From assembly GCA_050011195.1 (NCBI GenBank), contig JBEKJO010000008.1, positions 8,080-72,079 on the forward strand: a DNA stretch of 64,000 nucleotides, given 5' to 3'. This stretch comes from PALSA-1440 sp050011195 (GTDB lineage Bacteria; Verrucomicrobiota; Verrucomicrobiia; Limisphaerales; UBA8199). Below, piece after piece: positions 38,107 through 47,247 of this stretch. A program made the position numbers and the translations under genes. Each line of letters opens with the position of its first letter. The stretch's first letter is position 1. The notes below the pieces were generated by a model. That model had not been told where the DNA came from. It did no database searches and saw only the letters and a list, made by a program, of their open reading frames with translations.

Positions 38107-38637
38107 TCACCACCTCTCAAAGTGAACGTAGTCGCGGTTGAATCTTGTTCGGGGTTCCTTCGCCTCAGCCGGGCAGCCGATGGAGATGCAGGCGACCGGA
38201 ACCACCGACGGTGGCAGTGACAGAATCCGTTTGAGGCAGTTCATGCGTTGTTCCCGGGGATGAACGCCCAACCAGCAAGCCCCGAGCCCGAGCAGGTGGG
38301 CGCACAACAGCAGATTCTCAATCGCCGCAGAGCAATCCTGGAACAGGTAACTGAGTTGCTGGTCGTGCGCCGCCTGGAGGTCGCCGCAGACGGCGATGCC
38401 CAGGGCGGCACTGGCGAGCATCTGACCGTTAGGCAAAGCGGCGGAGATTTCCGAGAGCGTCTGCCGGCTGCGGACCACCACAAACCGCCACGGGTCTTTG
38501 GCGGCCGCGGAAGGGGCCGCCATCGCGGCCTCAAGGAGCTTTTGCACCGCCGCCTCGCTCACTGACCCGGTCGAATAGAGGCGGATGCTCCTTCGACCGA
38601 AGATAAGCCCAAGTTTCTCGTCCATATTCGTATTCAT
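38107..38637 (-). CDS. Nitroreductase-family flavoprotein
   Basis: 176 residues from the ATG at 38637. 'RRSIRLYSTGSVSEAAVQKLLEAAMAAPSAAAKDPWRFVVV' is the FMN-binding nitroreductase start, followed by 'DCSAAIENLLLCAHLLGLGACWLG'. Family members reduce nitro compounds, quinones or flavins with NAD(P)H; the substrate is open. A longer frame to 38820 has no conserved content. Confidence 0.85.
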   Translation of the reverse strand: MNTNMDEKLGLIFGRRSIRLYSTGSVSEAAVQKLLEAAMAAPSAAAKDPWRFVVVRSRQTLSEISAALPNGQMLASAALGIAVCGDLQAAHDQQLSYLFQDCSAAIENLLLCAHLLGLGACWLGVHPREQRMNCLKRILSLPPSVVPVACISIGCPAEAKEPRTRFNRDYVHFERW

Positions 38638-39219
38638 AAAGGTTTGCGCAGGTGAAGAATAGCCTGCCCTCCCCGGCTCAACGCAAGCATTCCCGAACCA
38701 GCAACCTTGGGCCGGGCAACGCGCGCCTGCGCTTTGGCGGCTTGCGCTTTGGCTCGATCTATGGCAGGAATTCCGCCGGTGCGGGTTGGTTTCCTGCACC
38801 TTCATAGTTCGGGCGGCCACCTGAGCAGGCGCCGCCCGTCTTTCGTGGTTGGGTTGGGTCGGGGCGACCCGGTGTCAAAATCGGGTCGCCCTTGTGTGCG
38901 CCGCCGCGCGCTCTCCGCGCCGCCGCTTGAGCTGGGACAGCCGAAGGTCAAACGCGAAGACAAGAAGGGCGCAGCCAGCGAAGACTGCGCCCCCGAAAAG
39001 CGGTCACTGAGCCCCACAACAAGCCCTGCAACCGCCCTTCCCGTTCCCTGCCTGGGAACGGCAAGATCATGCCACGACCCGCAGGATGCGCAATTCCATG
39101 GATTACGTACGCCCTGTAGGTAAATGAACGGACAAGACCCTTCTCAAGTCCACGATACAGGGTGGAATGGCAGGCCAGACTGATGCTTCCCGGAGCAGAA
39201 TCGCTCTGCTTCTGCCTTT
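38638..39219. other. Gene-free stretch with two strong hairpins
   Basis: Contains GGGCGACCCG/CGGGTCGCCC (38862-38891, 10-bp stem) and GGGCGCAG/CTGCGCCC (38967-38992, 8-bp stem). No gene recognised. Confidence 0.55.
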
Positions 39220-40491
39220 TCAGTTCCGCGCGGTCACCAGTACGATTCCCTGCCCGGGGCGGAGGGTGTAACAGAAAGGCTCGTGAATGTATTCGAGGGG
39301 ATATTCGGGGGAAACATCCCGCAGCGGCGCGCCGGCCTGAACGAGGTCCCGGAAGTGGTCCGCCGCAAACTCCTGATGCTGCTGCGGGTCTTTGTTCAAA
39401 ATCAGCAGCGCTTCGTCCTTGTGCTTCGCCGAGGCCTTCCACATCAGCAGGATATTCGGGTTCTGGCACGGAAAAATGCTCGTGGGACTTTCCTCATGGA
39501 ATACGGCGTAGCCCTTTTTGATCGCGTTCACTCTCGCAATGTAGGAGGTCAGGTCGATGCCGGTCTTTTCCCAGTCCGCCGGGGTGGTCTGTGTAACGTG
39601 CAGCGGTTTGCGGAAGCCGAACTCGAATCCCATCGGCATCATCACTCCCGCGGAGAAGAGGGCCGCAAACAGATAACGCTGCTTCAGCCCGTCGAGGTTC
39701 CCGTTCATTTCCGCGCAGAGACGGGGCGTATCATGGCTCTCCGGGAAGCTGATCGAGCGGGTGGTCTCGCGCACCAAGTTGTATTGCTCGATCAACCACC
39801 AATCGTGGAAGTTCCACCACTTCGAGCTGTTGAACACGTAATCAAAGCCCGCGCGGGCGGTTTCCACCGTCTGATCGGCGGAGCAGCCCAGCGTTTCGGC
39901 GACAAAACGTGTGCCGGGATGCCGGGCCTTGATGTCCCGGATCAGCCGGCGCCAGAAACTGCCCGGGACCTGGTAGGCGGCGTCGCAGCGGAAGCCCTCG
40001 AACCCGAGCGCCAGCAGATGCTCGACCACACTGAGGCAATAGCGATACAGCCCTTCCGGGTCGCGCGTGTGCCGGTGATCGAACTGGGCCAGGTCCTTCC
40101 AGATGACTTTCTCCCCGTTGTGCTGGCAGAATGAGTTCGCGATCCGGCCATCCGGCCCCCGGACGAACCATTCCGGGTGCTCGCGCGTCAACTGTGAGTC
40201 AATGGCGCAGTGATTGATGACCAGGTCAATCATCATCTTCAAGCCGCCGGCACGGGCGGTCGCAATCATCTGGCGGACCTGTTCGTCGGGCGGCGCGGCG
40301 CTCTGCCGGTCCAGCAGGGCCGGGTTGACCCGGAAATAATCGGCAATCGAATAGAGACTGCGTGAAGCGCCCGGTTGCTGGATTGGATTGACGAATACCC
40401 AATCGAAGCCCATCGCCGCCGCCCGGGAGAAATGCTCACCCCAGCGGGAAAACGGCCCGGCAAGGAGGGGGAAAAGATTGTAGAGAGTCAT
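39220..40491 (-). CDS. Alpha-amylase family (GH13) protein
   Basis: 423 residues without a signal peptide, so cytoplasmic. Catalytic triad candidates: Asp in 'GFRCDAAY' (about 170), Glu in 'FVAETLG' (about 198) and Asp in 'ESHDTPR' (about 253); also 'MMIDLVINHCA' (region I). The compact form lacks a large C-terminal domain. It follows tyrS by 10 bp. The precise reaction (hydrolysis or transfer on alpha-glucans) cannot be read off the sequence. Confidence 0.83.
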   Translation of the reverse strand: MTLYNLFPLLAGPFSRWGEHFSRAAAMGFDWVFVNPIQQPGASRSLYSIADYFRVNPALLDRQSAAPPDEQVRQMIATARAGGLKMMIDLVINHCAIDSQLTREHPEWFVRGPDGRIANSFCQHNGEKVIWKDLAQFDHRHTRDPEGLYRYCLSVVEHLLALGFEGFRCDAAYQVPGSFWRRLIRDIKARHPGTRFVAETLGCSADQTVETARAGFDYVFNSSKWWNFHDWWLIEQYNLVRETTRSISFPESHDTPRLCAEMNGNLDGLKQRYLFAALFSAGVMMPMGFEFGFRKPLHVTQTTPADWEKTGIDLTSYIARVNAIKKGYAVFHEESPTSIFPCQNPNILLMWKASAKHKDEALLILNKDPQQHQEFAADHFRDLVQAGAPLRDVSPEYPLEYIHEPFCYTLRPGQGIVLVTARN

Positions 40492-40501
40492 GGATGCAAC
40501 G

Positions 40502-41782
40502 TCACTTCGCAGTCACCACTACGTAGTTCCGTTTGCCCTTGCGCAGCAGCAGATGCTTGCCGAAAAGCAGATCCTTCGTCGTGACGGTGCGCTGGAAACT
40601 CGCCTCGCGAATGTTGTTCACGTAAGCGCCGCCGCCCTCAATGTCCTTCCGGGCCTGGCCCTTGGACTGGCAGAGGCCGCCGTGCACCATCAGTTCGACT
40701 AGCGGCTTGCCGGTCCCGTCGAGTTCGGCCTTCCCGATCTCCTTGGTCGGCACTTCGCCTACGATTTCGTTGAAGGTGGTTTCGGAGATGCCGGCCAGGT
40801 CGCCGCCGAATAGGATTTCGCTGGCCCGCATGGCCTCCGCCGTCGCGCTCGGGCCGTGGACCAAATCCGTCACCGCCTTGGCCAGCGCCTTGTGCGCCAT
40901 GCGGGCGCCGGGGTTTTCCGTGTGCTGCTTCTCCAGTGCGGCGATTTCGTCCCGGCTGAGGAATGTGAAGAACTTCAGGTAGCGAATCACGTCCCGGTCG
41001 TCGGTCCGAATCCAGTACTGGTAGAACCGGTAAACGCTGGTGCGGCTGGGATCGAGCCAAACGGCGCCGCTGACGCTCTTGCCGAACTTGCTGCCGTCGG
41101 CGTTGGTGATGAGCGGCAGGGTGAGGCCATAGACGCTGCGCCCGAGTTTCCTGCGGGTAAGGTCAATGCCCGCGGTAATGTTGCCCCATTGATCGCTGCC
41201 GCCGATTTGCAGTTCGCAATTGTAGTCCCGGCACAGCACGTAGAAGTCGAAAGCCTGCAGCAGCATGTAACTGAACTCGGTGTAGCTGATGCCCGCCTCG
41301 CGATCTTCCATGCGCGCGCGCACGCTCTCCTTCGCCACCATTTGGTTGACGGAAAAATGCTTGCCGATGTCGCGCAGGAACTCGAGGTAGCTCACGGGCG
41401 CCGTCCAAGTCGCATTATCCAGCAGCCGGGCGGGATTGGCCGGGGCGTCGAAATCCAGCAAGCGGCGGAGTTGCTCCTTGATCTTGGCGATGTTGGCGTC
41501 GAGGACTTCTTTGGTGAGCAACTGGCGCTCCTGCGTCCTGCCGCTCGGGTCGCCGATGGACCCCGTTGCCCCCCCGGCCAGCGGGATGGGGTGATGGCCC
41601 AGCAATTGAAACCGGCGCAGCGCCAAAAGCGGCACCAGGTTGCCCACGTGCAAGCTGTCGGCGGTCGGATCGAAACCGCAGTAGAGTGTAATCGGCCCGG
41701 GGCTGACTCGCTTCGCCAACTCTTGCGGGTCGGTGCAATCGGCCACCAAGCCGCGCCATTGAAGTTCGTCCAAAATGTTCAT
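40502..41782 (-). CDS. tyrS: Tyrosyl-tRNA synthetase
   Basis: 426 residues from the ATG at 41782. Class I motifs: HIGH variant 'LHVGN' in 'PTADSLHVGNLVPL', and KMSKS variant 'KFGKS'. Tyr-binding 'GGSDQWGNITAG' is intact. The C-terminal S4-like RNA-binding domain ('GLCQSKGQARKDIEGGGAYVNN') is present. It charges tRNA-Tyr. Confidence 0.96.
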   Translation of the reverse strand: MNILDELQWRGLVADCTDPQELAKRVSPGPITLYCGFDPTADSLHVGNLVPLLALRRFQLLGHHPIPLAGGATGSIGDPSGRTQERQLLTKEVLDANIAKIKEQLRRLLDFDAPANPARLLDNATWTAPVSYLEFLRDIGKHFSVNQMVAKESVRARMEDREAGISYTEFSYMLLQAFDFYVLCRDYNCELQIGGSDQWGNITAGIDLTRRKLGRSVYGLTLPLITNADGSKFGKSVSGAVWLDPSRTSVYRFYQYWIRTDDRDVIRYLKFFTFLSRDEIAALEKQHTENPGARMAHKALAKAVTDLVHGPSATAEAMRASEILFGGDLAGISETTFNEIVGEVPTKEIGKAELDGTGKPLVELMVHGGLCQSKGQARKDIEGGGAYVNNIREASFQRTVTTKDLLFGKHLLLRKGKRNYVVVTAK

Positions 41783-41840
41783 CGAAGGGAGGATAATTTG
41801 CCGAAGGCCGATTCCCAACACCGACTTTCGCCACGCGCAG

Positions 41841-41872
41841 AAAACAGGCAGGCCGTTTGCAGCCCGCCTGTT
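41841..41872 (-). terminator. Rho-independent terminator after rpsA
   Basis: On the minus strand AACAGGCGGGC pairs with GCCTGCCTGTT (11 bp, one G-U) around an 8-nt loop, followed by TTTTCT. Confidence 0.8.
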
Positions 41873-41898
41873 CGTGAATCGGTCTATAACCCTGTGTG

Positions 41899-43578
41899 TT
41901 ACTCCTTTACGCCTTCCTGCTTCGCCTCGTCGGCCGCGTCGAAGGCGTGCTGGAGGGCGACGAGGTCCTCGCCCGGCTTCAGCGCGTCCAGCGCGGCCTG
42001 CTCGGCCTTGAGTTGCTCGTTGGAGTAATTGGCCGCCTTGATGGACAGGCCGATGCGCCGCTCGCTCTTGTCAATCTTGATGACCCGCGCGGTGACTTCC
42101 TGGCCGACCTTGAGCACGTTCTTGATCTTGTCGATGCGCTCTTCGCTGATCTGCGAGATGTGCACCAGCCCGTCAATTTCATGTTGCAAGCCGACGAACG
42201 CGCCGAAGCTGGCCAGCTTGGTGACTTTGCCGGTGACCAGGTCCCCGACCTTGTAAAGCTGGTCGATGCCTTCCCACGGGTCGGGCGTGAGCTGCTTCAT
42301 CCCCACGGCAATGCGCTGGTTGGCCTTGTCCACTTCCAGCACCAGGGCTTCGACTTCGTCGCCCTTCTTGATCACCTCCGAGGGGTGGTTGATCTTCCGC
42401 GTCCAGGACATGTCCGACACGTGGATCATGCCGTCCATGCCTTCTTCCAGTTCGATGAATGCGCCGTAGCTGGTGAGATTGCGAATCTTGCCTTTGACGC
42501 GGGTGCCGGCCGGGTATTTCTCCTGGGCCTTCTCCCACGGGTTGGCTTCAAGCTGTCGCAAGCCGAGCGAGATCTTCTGCTCTTCGCGGTTGATGCCGAG
42601 GACGACCGCCTCGATCTCCTGATCCGGTTTGAGCATATCCGAGGGTTTGGCCACGCGCTTGGTCCACGAAAGCTCGGTAACGTGTACCAGCCCTTCGACG
42701 CCGGGTTCGAGTTCCACGAACGCGCCATAAGGCACCAAGTTGACCACCCGACCTTTGACTCTGGCGCCCACCGGGTATTTCTGTTCGATGGTGTCCCACG
42801 GGTTGGCCAGCTTTTGCTTCAGACCCAGGCTGACGCGTTCCTTCTCCCGATTGATGTCCAGCACAACCACATCGATGTCCTGGCCGACCTTGAGAATCTC
42901 GGACGGGTGGCTAACGCGGCCCCAGCTCATGTCCGTGATGTGCAGGAGCCCGTCGATGCCGTTCAGATCGATGAAGGCGCCGAAATCCGTGATATTCTTG
43001 ACCGTGCCCTTGCGGATGTCGCCCGGGGTCATTTCCGAGAGCAGCTTCTGGCGGCGCTCGGTCCGCTCCTGCTCGATCAATTCGCGGCGCGACAGGACGA
43101 TGTTCTGTCGCTCCTGGTTGATCTTGACGACCTTGAAATGGTAAGTGTTGCCGACGTATTGGGTGAGGTTTTTCGGGGTGAGGATGTCAATTTGCGAAGC
43201 GGGCAGAAAGGCCTCGACGCCGATGTTGACCACCAAACCGCCTTTGACGATGGCTTTGACTTTGCCGGCGATGGTGCCGCCTTCGTTGCAAATAGTGAGG
43301 ATGCGTTCCCAGTTCTGTTTGAACTCCGCCTTCTCCTTGGAGAGGACGACCATGCCCTCCTTGTCTTCGAGCTTCTCGATTAAAACGTCAATCTGGTCGC
43401 CGACCTTGACGGTTTTGATGTCCTCAAACTCGTTGCCCGAGATGACCCCCTCGCTCTTGTAACCGATATCCACGAGGACCTCTTTGGAACCAACTTCGAT
43501 AATAGTGCCTTTGACGATACTGCCAGCCGCAAAGGGCAGCTTGCCCGTTTGCCTCATGGCCTCTTCCATTGTGAGCAT
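41899..43578 (-). CDS. rpsA: 30S ribosomal protein S1
   Basis: 559 residues with six S1 RNA-binding repeats at about 20-88, 105-172, 190-258, 275-345, 362-432 and 449-518. Repeats 3-6 carry the typical 'GAFIDL...GLLHITDMSW' pattern. This matches full-length S1, which helps the ribosome bind mRNA. ATG at 43578 with a second at 43569. A strong terminator follows. Confidence 0.95.
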   Translation of the reverse strand: MLTMEEAMRQTGKLPFAAGSIVKGTIIEVGSKEVLVDIGYKSEGVISGNEFEDIKTVKVGDQIDVLIEKLEDKEGMVVLSKEKAEFKQNWERILTICNEGGTIAGKVKAIVKGGLVVNIGVEAFLPASQIDILTPKNLTQYVGNTYHFKVVKINQERQNIVLSRRELIEQERTERRQKLLSEMTPGDIRKGTVKNITDFGAFIDLNGIDGLLHITDMSWGRVSHPSEILKVGQDIDVVVLDINREKERVSLGLKQKLANPWDTIEQKYPVGARVKGRVVNLVPYGAFVELEPGVEGLVHVTELSWTKRVAKPSDMLKPDQEIEAVVLGINREEQKISLGLRQLEANPWEKAQEKYPAGTRVKGKIRNLTSYGAFIELEEGMDGMIHVSDMSWTRKINHPSEVIKKGDEVEALVLEVDKANQRIAVGMKQLTPDPWEGIDQLYKVGDLVTGKVTKLASFGAFVGLQHEIDGLVHISQISEERIDKIKNVLKVGQEVTARVIKIDKSERRIGLSIKAANYSNEQLKAEQAALDALKPGEDLVALQHAFDAADEAKQEGVKE

Positions 43579-43891
43579 AATTTAATGACTAACTTTCCTG
43601 ACGACGAACCTGGGGGAGACTGGGTCAGCGCGCGGCCTTCCGAGACTCCATTGCCTAACGGACCAGACGTTGCGGTGGCAACGGAGGTTGAGGGTTAGGT
43701 TTTTCGTTAACTTCTATTTCTCAGCCTCAATGAACGTCCGCACACACGGCGTTCAGGCGGCTCAAAACATAAGCAGTCCAGGGCAGGATGCAAGCGAAAT
43801 AATGCGAATTCCGCAAACATTCAACTTGCTGGCCTTTTCAACGATGGTTAGGTTGCTTCGGGCGGGGCGGTCCCGCGCTCCGTCCGTTCCT
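43579..43891. other. Divergent promoter region rpsA / nuoB
   Basis: 313 bp between two divergent genes. A frame upstream of nuoB is open from 43670 but lacks conservation with NuoB, so this stretch is more likely promoter and leader. I could not pick a convincing -35/-10 pair. Confidence 0.5.
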
Positions 43892-44434
43892 ATGCAAACA
43901 AATACGGAAATCGGCTACAACTCGAAGGTCGAAGGCGACGTGATCGTCACCCGCCTCGACGCGGCCCTGAACTGGTTCCACCGGAACCTCGATGCCGGCT
44001 CGAACTGGGGCCGCAAGAATTCACTCTGGCCCATGCCTATGGGGCTGGCCTGTTGCGCCATTGAACTCATGGCCGCCGGGGCCAGCCGCTTCGACATCTC
44101 CCGCTTCGGCGCCGAGGTCATGCGCTTCTCCCCCCGCCAATCCGACGTCATGATCGTCTCCGGCACGGTCACTTACAAGATGGCGCTGGCCGTGAAGCGG
44201 ATTTACGAGCAGATGCCCGAGCCGAAATGGGTCATCGCTATGGGCGCCTGCGCCTCCACCGGCGGCATGTACCGCAGCTACGCAGTCTTGCAGGGGGTTG
44301 ATCGCATCCTGCCCGTGGACTTTTACGTCGCCGGCTGCCCGCCTCGTCCCGAAGCCCTCCTCGACGCCCTGATCAAACTGCAAAACAAAGTCGCCCGGGA
44401 ACCCGCTATGGCCACGTTGAAGAAAGTCGCCTGA
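43892..44434 (+). CDS. nuoB: NADH-quinone oxidoreductase subunit B
   Basis: 180 residues from the ATG at 43892. Ligands of the N2 4Fe-4S cluster: 'GLACCAIELMA' (two Cys), 'MGACASTGG' and 'AGCPPRPEALLDA'. It passes electrons to quinone in complex I. First of nuoBCDE; nuoA is absent upstream. Confidence 0.96.
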   Translation: MQTNTEIGYNSKVEGDVIVTRLDAALNWFHRNLDAGSNWGRKNSLWPMPMGLACCAIELMAAGASRFDISRFGAEVMRFSPRQSDVMIVSGTVTYKMALAVKRIYEQMPEPKWVIAMGACASTGGMYRSYAVLQGVDRILPVDFYVAGCPPRPEALLDALIKLQNKVAREPAMATLKKVA

Positions 44435-44456
44435 CCCGTCGCTCCAGCTTCTTAGG

Positions 44457-45131
44457 ATGAACCCCCTCGAACTAGCCCAGCAACTCCGAGCCAAATTCCC
44501 CGGCTTGATCGCCGACCCGGTCGAGTTCCGGAGCGAAATCACGCTCAAGGTGGCGGACGCCGAGCGAATGCCTGAAATTTGCGCTTTCGCCAAAAAAGAG
44601 TTGGGGTTCGACTACCTCGTGGACATTACGAGCGTGGACAACTACGGGGACGACCCGCGCTTCCTGATCGTCTATCACCTCTATGGTTACGGCCACCTCT
44701 GCCATCTCCGCCTCAAGACCGACGTGAGCGAGGAAAAGGGCGATTTGCCCACCGTCACCGCGGTGTGGCGAACGGCCGATTGGCACGAGCGGGAGATTTA
44801 CGACATGATGGGCCTTCGTTTCCGCGGCCACCCCGACCTGCGCCGGATTCTGATGTGGGAGGGCTACCCCCATTTCCCGCTCCGCAAGGATTTCCCCCTG
44901 GCCGGCAAGCCGACCGACGTTCCCGAGGTCGCTTTTACCGACGCCGCGCCACTGGCCGGTGGACCCTTCGTCACCATCGCCGGCGGCAAAGACACCATCT
45001 CGCGCGAGCCGCGGGTGCGGATTCCCGATACGGATGCCCTGGAAACCAACGCGCGCCTCGAGCGACGCCACGACATCAAAGAGGCCCACGGCCACTCCCA
45101 CGGTCCCGGCCCCATTGAACCCAAGCACTGA
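44457..45131 (+). CDS. nuoC: NADH-quinone oxidoreductase subunit C
   Basis: 224 residues. 'VDITSVDNYGDDPRFLIVYHLY' and 'WHEREIYDMMGLRFRGHPDLRRILM' are NuoC signatures (30-kDa subunit). The His-rich C-terminal tail ('EAHGHSHGPGP') is unusual. It starts 22 bp after nuoB and nuoD follows by 2 bp. Confidence 0.95.
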   Translation: MNPLELAQQLRAKFPGLIADPVEFRSEITLKVADAERMPEICAFAKKELGFDYLVDITSVDNYGDDPRFLIVYHLYGYGHLCHLRLKTDVSEEKGDLPTVTAVWRTADWHEREIYDMMGLRFRGHPDLRRILMWEGYPHFPLRKDFPLAGKPTDVPEVAFTDAAPLAGGPFVTIAGGKDTISREPRVRIPDTDALETNARLERRHDIKEAHGHSHGPGPIEPKH

Positions 45132-45133
45132 CT

Positions 45134-46438
45134 ATGGCCGAGGCTCGCAACATCCATGAAATTGTAGCCGCCGACGGCAGTCGGCGCACTTTTCCTCAGC
45201 CACAGAAATCAGTGCCGACTGCCGTCGGCAACTACGATCCCTTGAGTCCGCCCTCGGACGGGCTTGAAGGCGAGAAAATGGTCTTGAACGTGGGGCCTTC
45301 CCACCCGGCCACCCACGGCGTGTTGCGCATCGTTCTCGAGCTGGATGGCGAGATCATCACCCGCGCCAGGCCGGAGGTCGGCTATCTGCATCGTGGCGAC
45401 GAGAAGATCGCCGAGAACTTCACCTATACCCAATTCATCCCGTACACCGACCGGCTGGATTACCTCGCCCCGCTCGCCAACAACGTCGCCTACGCCCTCG
45501 CGGTCGAGAAACTGCTCGGCATTGACCGCCAATTGCCGCCGCGCTGTCAGTTCATCCGCGTCGTATGCTGCGAACTCGCCCGCATCTCCTCGCACCTCCT
45601 CGGCGTCGGCTGCTATGCTATGGATGTCGGGGCGATGACCGTCTTCCTCCACACCTTCACCGAGCGCGAAAAGATCTATAACCTCTGCGAGTCGCTCACC
45701 GGCGCGCGGTTCACCACCGCTTACACCCGCATCGGCGGCCTTTCGCGCGACCTTCCGCCCGGCTGGACCGAGCAGTGCCGGAAGTTCCTCAACGAGGTCG
45801 TCGTGAACATTGACGAGACCGAGACCTTCCTCACCCGCAACCGCATTTTCGTGGACCGCACCCAGGGCGTCGGCGTGATCCCCAAAGACGTCGCGATTGA
45901 CTACGGCCTCACTGGCCCGAACCTCCGCGGCAGCGGCGTCGAACACGACCTGCGCAAGGCGCATCCGTATCTGGTCTATGACCAACTGAAATTCGACGTG
46001 CCCGTCGGCGCCGCCGGTGATTGCTACGACCGCTATCTGGTGCGCATGGAGGAAATGCGCCAGAGCGTGCGGATTGTGCATCAGTGCCTCGACCAGTTGC
46101 CCGGCGGCCCCATCAACGTGCCCGATGGAAAGATTGTGCTGCCGCCCAAAGACCGCGTGCTGACGCGCATGGAGGAGCTGATTCACCATTTCATCAACGT
46201 CACGCAGGGCGTGAACGCGCCCCCCGGCGAAATTTACTTCGGGCACGAGAACCCGAAGGGCGAATTGGGCTTCTACATCAACAGCAAAGGCGGGGGCACA
46301 CCCCACCGGCTGAAGATTCGCTCCCCGTCCTTCGTGAACCTGAGCATCCTCTCGTGGCTATTGCCGGGTCACATGCTCAGCGACGTCGTCGCCGTCCTCG
46401 GCTCGTTTGATTTTGTCATGGGAGAATGCGACCGATGA
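45134..46438 (+). CDS. nuoD: NADH-quinone oxidoreductase subunit D
   Basis: 434 residues if started at 45134. The conserved NuoD body begins only at 'MVLNVGPSHPATHGVLRI' (ATG 45278, preceded by a GAAGG ribosome-binding site), giving 386 residues, close to the usual length. The intervening 48 codons come largely from dispersed repeat C. So either NuoD has a repeat-encoded N-terminal extension or the repeat is an intergenic insert and the true start is 45278. Other signatures: 'GALTSYFEW'-region equivalents, and 'EIYFGHENPKGELGFY'. It is the 49-kDa quinone-site subunit. Confidence 0.94.
   Translation: MAEARNIHEIVAADGSRRTFPQPQKSVPTAVGNYDPLSPPSDGLEGEKMVLNVGPSHPATHGVLRIVLELDGEIITRARPEVGYLHRGDEKIAENFTYTQFIPYTDRLDYLAPLANNVAYALAVEKLLGIDRQLPPRCQFIRVVCCELARISSHLLGVGCYAMDVGAMTVFLHTFTEREKIYNLCESLTGARFTTAYTRIGGLSRDLPPGWTEQCRKFLNEVVVNIDETETFLTRNRIFVDRTQGVGVIPKDVAIDYGLTGPNLRGSGVEHDLRKAHPYLVYDQLKFDVPVGAAGDCYDRYLVRMEEMRQSVRIVHQCLDQLPGGPINVPDGKIVLPPKDRVLTRMEELIHHFINVTQGVNAPPGEIYFGHENPKGELGFYINSKGGGTPHRLKIRSPSFVNLSILSWLLPGHMLSDVVAVLGSFDFVMGECDR
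45156..45235. repeat. Dispersed palindromic repeat C, copy 2 (5' end of nuoD)
   Basis: Closely matches 26943-27022 over about 80 bp, including the leading ATGAAATTG. Read in the nuoD frame it gives 'EIVAADGSRRTF' and 'VPTAVGNY'. Confidence 0.9.
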
Positions 46439-46974
46439 ACGACATCCACCCAACCGAGCCGATCCCCAATCCGTTGCTGAACCAGCCGGATTTCGCCGTG
46501 CCCGCCGCCCTCCAGGCGGAGATTGACGAGTTGATCACCCATTATCTCAACAAGCGGAGCGCCTCTCTGATGCTGCTGCACGCCATCCAGGAACACTTCG
46601 GCCACATCTCGCGCCAGGCGGTCGAATGGGTCGCCGCCAAACTGGAACTTCAGCCCATCAACATTTACGAATTGGTCACCTTCTACCCGATGTTTCACGT
46701 TAGGCCGGTGGGCAAATACCACTTCAAGATTTGCCGCACCCTGAGTTGCGCGCTCGGCGGGTCCTACGCCCTGCACGAGCACCTTTGCAAACAGCTTGGC
46801 CTCGACCCCCGCCAGCACGGTCCGCAGACGACCAGGGACGGGAAGTTCACCGTCGAATTCGTCGAATGCCTCGCTGGCTGCGGCAAGGCCCCGGTGATGA
46901 TGTGCAACGACGCCTTCCACGAAGGCGTTTCCGCGCAACAGGCCGACCAGATTCTGCGCGACTGCCGCTTCTAA
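46435..46974 (+). CDS. nuoE: NADH-quinone oxidoreductase subunit E
   Basis: 179 residues from the ATG at 46435, which overlaps the nuoD stop (ATGA). 2Fe-2S ligands: 'ICRTLSCAL' and 'VECLAGCGKAP' (C-x4-C and C-x3-C). The thioredoxin-like 24-kDa subunit works with NuoF, but no nuoF follows; a convergent gene and repeat C come next. Confidence 0.93.
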   Translation: MNDIHPTEPIPNPLLNQPDFAVPAALQAEIDELITHYLNKRSASLMLLHAIQEHFGHISRQAVEWVAAKLELQPINIYELVTFYPMFHVRPVGKYHFKICRTLSCALGGSYALHEHLCKQLGLDPRQHGPQTTRDGKFTVEFVECLAGCGKAPVMMCNDAFHEGVSAQQADQILRDCRF

Positions 46975-46992
46975 CCGGGAAATTTCCTGGCA

Positions 46993-47063
46993 TGTAGCCG
47001 CCGACGGCAGTCGGCGCCATCTTTGGAGACTCAGAATCAGCGCCGACTGCCGTCGGTGGCTAC
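46993..47063. repeat. Dispersed palindromic repeat C, copy 3 (after nuoE)
   Basis: Near-perfect 24-bp arms facing each other 19 bp after the nuoE stop. It could act as a terminator for the nuo genes. Confidence 0.88.
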
Positions 47064-47247
47064 ACCCTGTCGGCGGTTTGTGCGAGGGATGAGAATGCCG
47101 GGCTAGCAGGTGCCGAGGATGTGAAAGCGGGTGCAGACGGCACGCCCTTGGCTCTGCGGCGTGCGAACCGCGGATGGTAGTATCGTGGGCGGGGTCTATC
47201 GGGCAGGTGAGCTTGAGGGTAACGAAAAGAACTTTTCGATGCCATCT

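Noticed and set aside
41896..43383. Long plus-strand frame (495 codons)
   Set aside because: Antisense to rpsA with six clear S1 repeats; periodicity in the frame mirrors the repeats.
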